NCBI RefSeq assembly: GCF_014201095.1
Contig: NZ_JACHDN010000001.1
Coordinates: 3,596,001 to 3,660,000 of the forward strand
DNA from: Cellulomonas hominis
GTDB lineage: Bacteria > Actinomycetota > Actinomycetes > Actinomycetales > Cellulomonadaceae
Reading direction: 5' to 3'
Length of the DNA stretch: 64,000 bases
Both the position numbers and the translations under genes were made by a program. Positions 49,231-57,000 of this stretch are shown piece after piece (the stretch's first letter is position 1; each line of letters starts with the position of its first letter). A model generated the notes under the pieces. The model was not told the DNA's origin, ran no database searches, and saw only the letters and a list, made by a program, of their open reading frames with translations.

Positions 49231-50130
49231 TCAGAAGGGCGGGATGGTCCTGTCCAGCTCCGCGAGCAGGTTCGCGCACGCCCGCGCCCGCGACATGCCC
49301 TCCTCGGAGCCGGCCGGCTCCCGGTGCGCGGCCATCCAGCGCACCGCCCCCGCGACAGCGGTCATGCTGAACTGTCCGCGCAGGTTCCGGCACCGAGCCG
49401 CCGGCAGCGTCACTCGGCCCACGAGGCGGCTGCGACGCACGTCTACCATCGCGACCCTCAGCAGGGTGGCCCGGTCGCTGTCAGGGACCTCGACGGCGAC
49501 CGGGACCACCCCGGCCCAGGTGGGGTAGTCCGGGTGCGTGAGTGGCAGAGTGCCTGCCGCCGTTCGGAACGCCTGGGTGCTGGCCGACTCCGTCGCGAGC
49601 AGCGCCAGCGCCGCGCGCTCGAGTCGGGCGGGGGCCAGGTCGTCTGCACCGACCGCGACCAGGTGCTCGTGCTCGTTCACCACGGCTCGCGCCTTCGCCA
49701 GGCCCAGGACGGTTCCGCGCATCATCGAGTTGATGTCCTCAAGGTCCTGAGCCGCGGACACGGCCACCCTCCGCGCATCGAACACGCCTGCGGCCTGAAC
49801 CACCTGGCCGTGGCCGCGAACGGATCCGGTCGCGGTCGCCTCCCGAAGGGCCGCGTCCTCTGCCCTCGCGTGCGTCTCCCGCGCGCGGGACATCAAGGTG
49901 GCCGACTCCAGCCACGAGGCACGCAGCCGGTCGTCGGCCTCGACCTCCGCGGCAGTGAGGTGCTCGAACCTCGCCAAGACCCTGGCGAGAATCTCCCGGG
50001 CAGCCTGGGTGTCGTCTGCGTCGAGGGCGTCCTCAGCGCGCTGCAGGTCCAGGGTCGCTGCGGACTCGCCGCGGGGGTCGATGGTGAACTGGCCGCCGGC
50101 GCGCACGCCGGCGGGAACTCGAGCGGTCAC
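49231..50130 (-). CDS. Tagged helical protein, 299 aa
   Basis: GTG 50130; tag starts at residue 4 (ARVPAGVRAGGQFTIDPRGES). There is no box next to it and no clear SD, but a box core lies about 65 nt upstream (50194-50201). Largely helical (AEDALDADDTQAAREILARVLARFEHLTAAEVEADDRLRASW), with an Arg-rich C-terminal half (VRRSRLVGRVTLPAARCRNLRGQF). The FTIDPRGES portion keeps the tag spacing. Function unknown. Confidence 0.7.
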   Translation of the reverse strand: MTARVPAGVRAGGQFTIDPRGESAATLDLQRAEDALDADDTQAAREILARVLARFEHLTAAEVEADDRLRASWLESATLMSRARETHARAEDAALREATATGSVRGHGQVVQAAGVFDARRVAVSAAQDLEDINSMMRGTVLGLAKARAVVNEHEHLVAVGADDLAPARLERAALALLATESASTQAFRTAAGTLPLTHPDYPTWAGVVPVAVEVPDSDRATLLRVAMVDVRRSRLVGRVTLPAARCRNLRGQFSMTAVAGAVRWMAAHREPAGSEEGMSRARACANLLAELDRTIPPF

Positions 50131-50193
50131 GTGGCCGGTCCGATCTGCTGGGCGTCGTCTGCCGCGGGGGCGGGACGGCGCGGATCCTTGGCG

Positions 50194-50201
50194 ATGTGCG
50201 G
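50194..50201 (-). promoter_or_regulatory. Box core in the leader of the 299-aa tagged gene
   Basis: CCGCACAT, then GCCAAGG-type sequence instead of CTACC; start codon 63 nt further. A case where a tagged gene has lost tight box-start spacing. Confidence 0.4.
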
Positions 50202-50206
50202 GGCGT

Positions 50207-50953
50207 TCAGGCGGTCGCGTGCGCCGCCTGCAGGGCCAGCTCCTCGTCGGCCACCTCCCCGGCGTGCTCCACGAGGAGCTGCAGGTCGTGCCCGTTGGCG
50301 CGCGCCCAGTGGTGCAGCTCGGTCAGCAGGTCACGCGCCGAGCCGAGCTCGTCGGCTCCTGTGTCGCCGTACAGGGCACGGAACGCCTCGATCACCTTCG
50401 TGCCGGTGACGCCGAGTCCCTCCTGGCTGGGTGGCAGGGCACCCCGCAGGACCTCGTCGATGTCGATGGTCGCCTTGTGGCCGCTCTTCCAGCTGCCGGT
50501 CAGGCGGAGGCCGTTCACGGAGTCGCCCGCGTGGGGGACGCAGTCCAGCGCGTCGCAGAGCAGGTCCGCGACACCGTCCTGCGCCTTGTCGAAGTCGACA
50601 CCGTCGTCGGCGAGGTCGTTGCCGGCCGCGTCGTGGATGGCGGTGATGGACATCGAGGTGGAATCCGGCTCGTACATCTCCTCGATGTCGACGCTCACGG
50701 CCGTCGGGAAGATCAGCCGGACGGCCGCAGCAGCACCGGTGCAGCGCAGAGCGGCTGCCTCGACTTCCCCAGGGCTGACTCCGGCGCTCCTCTGCTGGCT
50801 GATGCGCTCGAGAGCGTTCGCGTACCGCTCGGCGAGGACGCCGGAGTGGGCCGCGGTCTCCAGCTGGACGTCGACGGCCTCGCCGCGGCTCGTCGGGGCG
50901 AACTGGCCGCCCGTGGTCACTCCCGCGGGCACCCGCGCGATGTTGGTGTTCAT
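50207..50953 (-). CDS. Tagged protein, 248 aa
   Basis: ATG 50953 with an 18-nt box. Tag ARVPAGVTTGGQFAPTSRGEA. A helical first part (AERYANALERISQQRSAGVSPGEVEAAALRC), a beta-rich middle (AVRLIFPTAVSVDIEEMYEPDSTSMSITAIHDAAGN) and helical C-terminus (GSARDLLTELHHWARANGHDLQLLVEHAGEVADEEL). The last segment resembles the end of the 48197 tagged protein. Function unknown. Confidence 0.7.
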   Translation of the reverse strand: MNTNIARVPAGVTTGGQFAPTSRGEAVDVQLETAAHSGVLAERYANALERISQQRSAGVSPGEVEAAALRCTGAAAAVRLIFPTAVSVDIEEMYEPDSTSMSITAIHDAAGNDLADDGVDFDKAQDGVADLLCDALDCVPHAGDSVNGLRLTGSWKSGHKATIDIDEVLRGALPPSQEGLGVTGTKVIEAFRALYGDTGADELGSARDLLTELHHWARANGHDLQLLVEHAGEVADEELALQAAHATA

Positions 50954-50971
50954 GCCCCGGTAGATGTGCGG
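50954..50971 (-). promoter_or_regulatory. Start box, 18-nt form
   Basis: CCGCACATCTACCGGGGC before ATG 50953. Confidence 0.65.
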
Positions 50972-51041
50972 GGCGCGGGGCGCAGGCCCTGCTCGACGAT
51001 GAGTTGGGTCGCGTGGCACGGCATCGGGTCGCGCGAACTAC

Positions 51042-51578
51042 TCAACGACCCGGCGGCGGGTCGTCAGGGTGCAGCGGGCCGATGACCTCGCGCCACGGGG
51101 CGGACATGCGGTCGTAGGCCTCCTGGTCCCAGCCGTCGACCGCGCCGATCGCGTGACGCGCCAGCAGCGCTCGGGCCGCGACCTGCGCCGGGATGTCGAG
51201 GTCTCGATCGACGATCGAGCGAGCCGAAGCCCACGAGCCCACACTGGCGGCAACCAGCATGCGGTCCTCACCCAGGGCAGTGGAGCACGCACGCTCGTCT
51301 GCCCGGTACTGCAAGCCGTCGGGCGAGCTGGCCGGTGCGTCCATGCGGGCGTACGTCCGAGCCCGCAACTGCGCCGCGGCGGCTCCGCTCGCCCGGTCCA
51401 CCTGGTCGGCGAGAGATTCGGCGAGCCGGCGCCCCCACCCCAGATCCGGGGCGCCCGCTGCGAGGTCGCCCCGTCGGGCCGGGTGGCTGAGCGTGGTGCT
51501 GGCCTCGCCGCGGGGAGCAGGGGCGAACCGCCCGCCGGCGCGCGAGCCGGCGGGCACGCGCGGCCGCATCGTGCTCAC
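51042..51578 (-). CDS. Tagged protein, 178 aa
   Basis: GTG 51578 with box. Tag PRVPAGSRAGGRFAPAPRGEA (GGRF variant). Mostly helical (LAESLADQVDRASGAAAAQLRARTYARM; VGSWASARSIVDRDLDIPAQVAARALLARHAIGAVDG) with a short end containing WDQEAYDRMSAPWREVIGPL. That WREV-type ending echoes GPWRAVTGG of the 8852 tagged protein. Function unknown. Confidence 0.7.
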   Translation of the reverse strand: MSTMRPRVPAGSRAGGRFAPAPRGEASTTLSHPARRGDLAAGAPDLGWGRRLAESLADQVDRASGAAAAQLRARTYARMDAPASSPDGLQYRADERACSTALGEDRMLVAASVGSWASARSIVDRDLDIPAQVAARALLARHAIGAVDGWDQEAYDRMSAPWREVIGPLHPDDPPPGR

Positions 51579-51595
51579 GGCGCGTAGATGTGCGG
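51579..51595 (-). promoter_or_regulatory. Start box
   Basis: CCGCACATCTACGCGCC before GTG 51578. Confidence 0.65.
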
Positions 51596-51660
51596 GCGTC
51601 AGGGCGCGTTCGATCCGAGCGTTCGAGGGCCTGGCCGCGGCCGAGGGCACGAGGCCGCCA

Positions 51661-51706
51661 GCTACGCGACCGCCCGTCCCATCGGAGACGGACGGTCGCG
51701 CGTAGC
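51661..51706 (-). terminator. Strong hairpin after the TasA-like gene
   Basis: Arms GCTACGCGCGACCGTCCGTC and GACGGGCGGTCGCGTAGC pair over about 18 bp with a two-base bulge and a short loop; it begins 13 bases past the stop at 51719. Probably ends the SipW operon. Confidence 0.7.
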
Positions 51707-51718
51707 GGCGACGCCCGG

Positions 51719-52294
51719 TCAGGCGTTGTTCGCGGTCTGCTCCGCGTCGAACGTCAGGACGAGCTCGGCGTCGGTGCCCGCGTAGCTGTTGTCCGCGTCC
51801 TCGGGGTACGTCACCGTGATCGTGAGCGCCTCGGTCGCGCCGCCGGCCAGGATGCGGCCGCCGTTGGGACCCACAGCCGTGGTGTCCCCGATGAGCGGCG
51901 CGGACGCGGCGTTCGCGGTGCCGCTGAAGAGGCTGGTGCCCGAGGAGTCCGCGACCTCGAGGTTCAGGACGTCACCGAGGTTGTCGCCACCCTCGGTCAC
52001 CGCGATGAACCCGCCGGTGAGCGCGTAGCGCAGCTCGAGGCTTCCGCCGTTGCCCACGTCCACCGTGAACGTCTCCGAGTCGCCCGGGAGCATGTTCGGG
52101 ATGGCGATCTTCTCCCCGGGCTGGGCGGCGGTCAGGTCGAACGTGCCGGCCGCGAAGGTGTTGTCGGACACGACCTCCTGGTCGGTGAACAGGGAGTTGG
52201 CGCCCTGCACGCCGATGGCGGCGATCGCGACGCCGGCGACGAGCAGGGCGCCGAGGCGGCGGCGCCGGTTGGGCTGCTCGGGGTTGGTGCTCAT
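51719..52294 (-). CDS. TasA/camelysin-like secreted protein with a SipW-type signal
   Basis: 191 aa from ATG 52294 with SD GGGAGGAAGG. Signal RRRRLGALLVAGVAIAAIGVQGANSLFTDQEVVSDNTFAAGTFDL has the Arg-rich start, hydrophobic core and (F/Y)-T/S-D after the cut that mark SipW-processed proteins. The mature part is beta-rich (ETFTVDVGNGGSLELRYALTGGFIAV; LAGGATEALTITVTYPEDADN). TasA-type proteins assemble into extracellular fibres; this one could be a biofilm or mating-surface fibre subunit. Confidence 0.8.
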   Translation of the reverse strand: MSTNPEQPNRRRRLGALLVAGVAIAAIGVQGANSLFTDQEVVSDNTFAAGTFDLTAAQPGEKIAIPNMLPGDSETFTVDVGNGGSLELRYALTGGFIAVTEGGDNLGDVLNLEVADSSGTSLFSGTANAASAPLIGDTTAVGPNGGRILAGGATEALTITVTYPEDADNSYAGTDAELVLTFDAEQTANNA

Positions 52295-52370
52295 GTCGGT
52301 GTTTCCTTCCTCCCCGAGGCCGCTCGGCCGGCGGGGCGTCCGCGCCATCCGGGCGGGGACGTCGTTCGGG

Positions 52371-53147
52371 TCAGCGCCGCGCGCGGCGCCTGGTCCAGGT
52401 GCGGGGGTCGGCGAACGACCCGCTGATCGCGACGCCGAGCTCTCCGATGACGAGCGCGGCGACCGCCGGCGCCAACAGGGCGATACGGCCCTCAGCGGTT
52501 CGCGTCCAGGTGACGGCCTGTCCAATGGGGACCTGGCGGCCGGCGACGGTCGGGCCGTAGTCGTCGAGGTCGGCGTGCAGCACCCCGAGCACGTTGGCGG
52601 GAGACACGGGCTTCGGGTCCGGGTCCTCGTTCGCGTCGCCCTGCGTGCGGTAGAACAGCTGCCCCGCGTCGTCGGTGAAGCGCTCGGTGATCCGGTGCGT
52701 GGTCGGCGTCTGCCCCCGTGCCGTCATGAAGGCGATCACCTCGCCCGACTTCAGGTCGTCGGCGTCGATCGCGGTGTCGACCAGGACCGTCGTGCGGGTG
52801 TGCAGGAGCGGCTCCATCGACCCGGACAGCACGGCGTACGGCTGCAGCCCGGCCCGCTCAGCCAGCACCGGCAAGAGGAAGTTCGTCGCGAGGACCACCA
52901 GCAGTGCGGCGGTGACGAGCGCCGACAGCAGCGATCGCACCCGGCGGTACGCCGTCGCGAGCGGGCCCGTCGCACGGGCACGCGCGTTGAGCTCGCGCGG
53001 GCGCCCGTCGGCGGCGGCTGGGCTCGCCGTCCCGGCCGCGCCGACGGGCGTACGGGTGGGGATGCCCCGTGCCAGCAACCCGGCGCCGCGGCTGGGAACC
53101 TTGGCGTGCCGAGGCGGCGCCTCGACGGCGACGAGAGCCCGGATCAT
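52371..53147 (-). CDS. sipW: SipW-type signal peptidase I
   Basis: 258 aa from ATG 53147, overlapping the upstream stop (ATGA). Membrane segment SALVTAALLVVLATNFLLPVL, then VLSGSMEPLLHTRTTVLVD with the nucleophile Ser, HRITERF with the His that replaces Lys in ER/SipW-type enzymes, TQGDANEDPDPKPV, and a second C-terminal membrane segment (IALLAPAVAALVIGELGVAI). Likely cleaves the TasA-like protein and the 1222-aa surface protein. A long N-terminal cytoplasmic part is Arg/Pro-rich and possibly disordered. Confidence 0.85.
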   Translation of the reverse strand: MIRALVAVEAPPRHAKVPSRGAGLLARGIPTRTPVGAAGTASPAAADGRPRELNARARATGPLATAYRRVRSLLSALVTAALLVVLATNFLLPVLAERAGLQPYAVLSGSMEPLLHTRTTVLVDTAIDADDLKSGEVIAFMTARGQTPTTHRITERFTDDAGQLFYRTQGDANEDPDPKPVSPANVLGVLHADLDDYGPTVAGRQVPIGQAVTWTRTAEGRIALLAPAVAALVIGELGVAISGSFADPRTWTRRRARR

Positions 53148-53359
53148 CGGCGCACCAGGGGAGGGCACGCCCCGGACTCCCTGTCGGCGGCGTCCTGGCG
53201 CAGGCGCGCACGGATCGCGGGGCTCAGCGCCTCCTCGTCGAGCTGCACCGGGATGAGGGCGTGCAGCGGCGCGCGCGGATCGCGGGGCCCGTCGGTGCCG
53301 ACGGCCGGGGCGGACCGCTGATCACGCACGCGGACGGGCGCGCTCGAGGAGGGCATCAC
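53144..53359 (-). CDS. Short hydrophilic protein, 71 aa, first gene of the SipW operon
   Basis: GTG 53359 with box (the adjacent ATG is also in frame). Pro/Arg-rich start (SSSAPVRVRDQRSAPAVGTDG) and a helix (VQLDEEALSPAIRARLRQDAADRESG). It overlaps sipW by four bases. No family recognised; probably a small cytoplasmic accessory protein or a leader for translation coupling. Confidence 0.55.
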   Translation of the reverse strand: MMPSSSAPVRVRDQRSAPAVGTDGPRDPRAPLHALIPVQLDEEALSPAIRARLRQDAADRESGACPPLVRR

Positions 53360-53376
53360 GGAAGGTAGATGTGCGG
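53360..53376 (-). promoter_or_regulatory. Start box driving the SipW-TasA operon
   Basis: CCGCACATCTACCTTCC before GTG 53359; it puts the export module into the same box group as the tagged genes. Confidence 0.6.
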
Positions 53377-53400
53377 GGCCTACGGGGCCCCCTGGCCGGG

Positions 53401-54042
53401 TCAGTCGATGGCCACCTTCCACACGGTGCCCCGGCCAGGTTCGACACTCTCTGCGACCGTGACGCCTTCGGCGCGCAGGCGATCGATCGCCGCTCTGACC
53501 TGGGTTCGACGCTGCGCCCCGGCGGGCCCGGTCCCGTACGCGGAGCGGTCGAGGCCGGAGAGCAGCGCCTGCGCCATGCTCGCGGGGAGCTGGTCGCCCA
53601 CCAGCGCGAGCGTGCGGGCACGGGTCGCTTCCAGCCGGTACGCGCGGTGCAGGTCCTCGGGCGTCCCGACGCGTTCGAGAGCGTGACCCGCCGCGGCGAG
53701 CTCGGTCATCGCGAACGCGACGAACGCCTCTGCGTGCTCCGGGCAGTGCTTCTGTGCCCACGCCGTCATCTCGGACTGGAAGGTCTCGGTGTCGTCCGCG
53801 AGCTCGCCGAGGTACGCACAGCTGTCGAGCTCGAGCACCGAAGCCAGATCCTCGAACTGGGGGTCCGAGCCGAGAACCCACCGCGGGGTGTTCGCCAGGT
53901 CGACCACCTCGTCGGCTCGAAGGTCGGACAGGTCCAGCCCTGCGCCGTCGGGGTCGCCGAGGACGAGCTCGGCCTCGGCGAGCGGGCGAACGCCGAAGCG
54001 GCCGTCCGCGGTGCGGGGCTGCTCGGCTGCTGGACGCTGCAT
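53401..54042 (-). CDS. Protein with divergent tag, 213 aa
   Basis: ATG 54042 with box. The N-terminus EQPRTADGRFGVRPLAEAEL keeps the R-T-x-x-G-R/Q-F and A-E-A-x-L spacing of the tag but lacks VPAG. Helical middle (MTAWAQKHCPEHAEAFVAFAMTELAAAGHALERV) and a C-terminal winged-helix-like region (TQVRAAIDRLRAEGVTVAESVEPGRGTVWKV), which might bind DNA. It is a useful intermediate for defining the essential part of the tag. Confidence 0.6.
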   Translation of the reverse strand: MQRPAAEQPRTADGRFGVRPLAEAELVLGDPDGAGLDLSDLRADEVVDLANTPRWVLGSDPQFEDLASVLELDSCAYLGELADDTETFQSEMTAWAQKHCPEHAEAFVAFAMTELAAAGHALERVGTPEDLHRAYRLEATRARTLALVGDQLPASMAQALLSGLDRSAYGTGPAGAQRRTQVRAAIDRLRAEGVTVAESVEPGRGTVWKVAID

Positions 54043-54059
54043 GCCAGGTAGATGTGCGG
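54043..54059 (-). promoter_or_regulatory. Start box
   Basis: CCGCACATCTACCTGGC before ATG 54042. Confidence 0.6.
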
Positions 54060-54090
54060 CGGTCGAGGATCCCGGCGAACTCCCGGCCGG

Positions 54091-57000
54091 CTAGAACTCC
54101 TCGCCGGCGTAGGCGGAAGGCAGGTACCGGCTCACCCGCGGCGTCAGCGGCGCGTTCGGCGGCTCGGCAACTGCGGCTGGGGGCGCCGGCGCGAGCGCGG
54201 GTCCGGACTCGGCCGAAGGGTCAGCCGGCCGGGCGACGCCGAAGAAGTCGGCCACGGTGGCGAGGTCTGCGGGCGTAAGCCCGGACGCCGGGCAGACGAG
54301 CAGGTGCTCGACGCCTGCGTGCGCGAGCACGTCGGCCGCGGTGTCCCGGTAGGGGACTCCGATCGCGTCCTCGGTGCCGAGCTCGTCGTCGGCCCAGGCC
54401 AGACGGCGCACGTGCGGGTTCCGACGCAGCCAGACTGCCAGCGCGTCGAGCTTCCACCATCCGAGCAGGCCCGCGTCGTCGCCAGGGTCGAGACCGTCGT
54501 CGACACGCAGCCGGGCAGCAGCGGCCAGGCCGCTGCGCTCGGAGGCGCCACGGTCTGTCGCCCAGACGAGCTGGACGCCCATGGCCCGAACCGCGTCCGC
54601 CACGGCCGGGTCGACCCGCATGCTCCCGCCGGGGACCGTCACCTCGGGGGTGCCCCCGTGGCGGGTCAGGGTGCCGTCGATGTCGAGCAGCAGCACGTCA
54701 GCAGGTGGAGCGGGCGACACGTGCGCAGGCCCGGTCAGCTCCTGCCGCTCCGGCAGGGCGATGATCGCAGTCGGTACCGCGGGCGGCTCGGGCTCGCGCC
54801 CCCCGCCGACCGGCTCGGCGCGCGCCGGCGCAGGGGCCGGCGCGGCCCCCTCGGCGCCGTAGGGCTCCTCACCGATCAGCATGCGCATCACGTCCTGCAC
54901 ATCCGGGGGCCAGGACGGGTCGATCCGCGCGCCGACGTCACCCAGGCCCGCGACCTCGTCGAGGACATCGCCGAAGACGGGCGGTACGAGGTCGCGTTCC
55001 GGGTCGGCAGCTTCGGACGCACCGTCTCCGCGAAGGCGACGAAGGCCAAGGTCCTCCAGCTCGGCGAGGTCGTCCCAGGTGAGCTCCATGTCGGAGACCT
55101 CGACCTCCTCCGCGGTGATCGTGCGCACCCGCGACCCCGGCTGCCTCGTTCCAGCGGACGAGCGCTTGGCGCTGGCAGCGGCCGTGAGCGTGCCCAGGTC
55201 CAACCGCTCGGACGGCGGCAGCGGCTGCACGCGAGCGGCGAGCTGCTCGGACAGCACGGACTGCTCGCGGGGGTCGTACCAGGACTGGAAGATCACCGCG
55301 GCGCCCTCGGCAGGCTCGAACACCCCGCGCCCGGGAGGGACCACGACACCGACCTCGGGCGCATCCATCGGCGCACGCAGCGCCGACATCCGCTCACCCA
55401 TGGTCGCCTTGCCCAGCAGGATCCGGGCCATGTTGGTCTTGACGTCGTTGCCACCTGGGATGCTGTCCAGCACCTTGGCCGACAGCTTCTGGGTGGCGAG
55501 CACCACGGTCACGCCGGCCGAGCGCGCCTCCCGGCCGATCTTCCCGGTGAACACCCCGATCTCGGTTCGCGCCCGGTTCGAGGCCAAGATCGCCTCACGC
55601 TCGGTATCCATCTCGGCGTCGTCGGATGCCGGCGGCACAGGGTCGGCACCCAGCAGCGAGGTGAACTCGTCGATGACGACCATCAGGTGACGAGGGCGGA
55701 CCTCCTCGGGCAGGTCCCGGTAGTTGCCGACGCCGTACTGGGCGTTGAGGTTCTTGCGGCGCACCACCTCGGCGTAGATCGTCCGCATCATCGCCCCGGC
55801 CGTCAGCACCTCGACCGCGATCGCCTTCGCATACGGGTCGGCGAACTTGAAGTCCGCGGCGCCCTTGGAGGGGTCGGCCACGTACAGCTCCCAGCCGCTC
55901 ACGATCGCGCCGTAGATGAGGTCCTGCAGGGTCACGGAGTTGTGGGTCGGAATGAACCCGTCGGTCAGGTACAGGTGCTCGGCGTGGGCGACCTTGATGC
56001 ACCGCATCAGGGCCGGGGCGCCGATCGTCACCTTCTCGACGTAGGTCCAGCCCTGCGTCTGGCGCAGCGAGCCCGGCCTCGGGAGGCGTGCAGCCTTGCG
56101 CGGCAGCCGGAACACGACCTGGTCGGTGGTGAACCGGATCCGGTACCGGGTGCCGACCACCCGACGCCGCTTGGCGCCCGGGGCCTCGGGGTCGTCCTCG
56201 GTGACGGCGGCGGGGTCGGCGCTGTGGCTGGCCCTGATACCTAGGCAGCGGATCAACTCCAGCGCATCGGCGAACAGCGGTGCACTGCAGAGGGTCAGCT
56301 CGCAGCCCCCGTCGGGCGCGACCGTGCCATCGGTGTCCATCAGGCCCTGCAGCAGGGCGAGCCGCTGACCGGCCGACGCGCGCAGGTAGGCCGCGGGGAT
56401 GTGCTTGTTGCTCAGCAGCCCGGCGAGCCGCAGACCGCGGTAGAGCCCCGGAACGGCGAGGACATCCTGGCTACTCGTGATGTTGTGGACCTCCGGGTAG
56501 TGCTCGCCAATCTGCACCCGCAGGTGATCCTGGTCCGTGACGCCGTTGGAGTCGGTGCATGAGGGCGAAGTGCCCGACACGAGCTGGGCACCGCGGGAGA
56601 CTCCGTCGCCGAGCCAGGCACCGAGCACGTACGGGTCCACCGGCAGGTCGGCCAGTGGCAGATCGAGCGGGGCTGCGAGCCGGATTGCGTAGTTCGCTGC
56701 CTCGCGTGCACTGGTGGAGCCCGACCGGTGCCGCTGGTTGGCGTACATTTCCTGCGCAGTGACCAGCGTCTCCAGGTCCTGCTTGCGGCCCGCGGCGCGG
56801 GCCTCGAGCCGCTCGGCGAGCAGGACCAGTACCTCATCGACCGGGTAGACCTTCGTGGCGAAGGTGGTTGTTCCGTCGCGCCGGTCCGGCTGCACGCGCT
56901 GCAGGATCTTCTTGGCCAGGTCCCTCTCGCTCCGAGTGCTCGGCCCCGAGACCAGGTGATCTGCCATCGAGCGGGCCGACAGCCAGCCGCGCTCGCGCAG

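Noticed and set aside
48748..50409. 553-codon plus-strand ORF that covers the non-coding stretch
   Set aside because: Its second half is antisense of a tagged gene, and the first half has low-complexity composition and no start signal.
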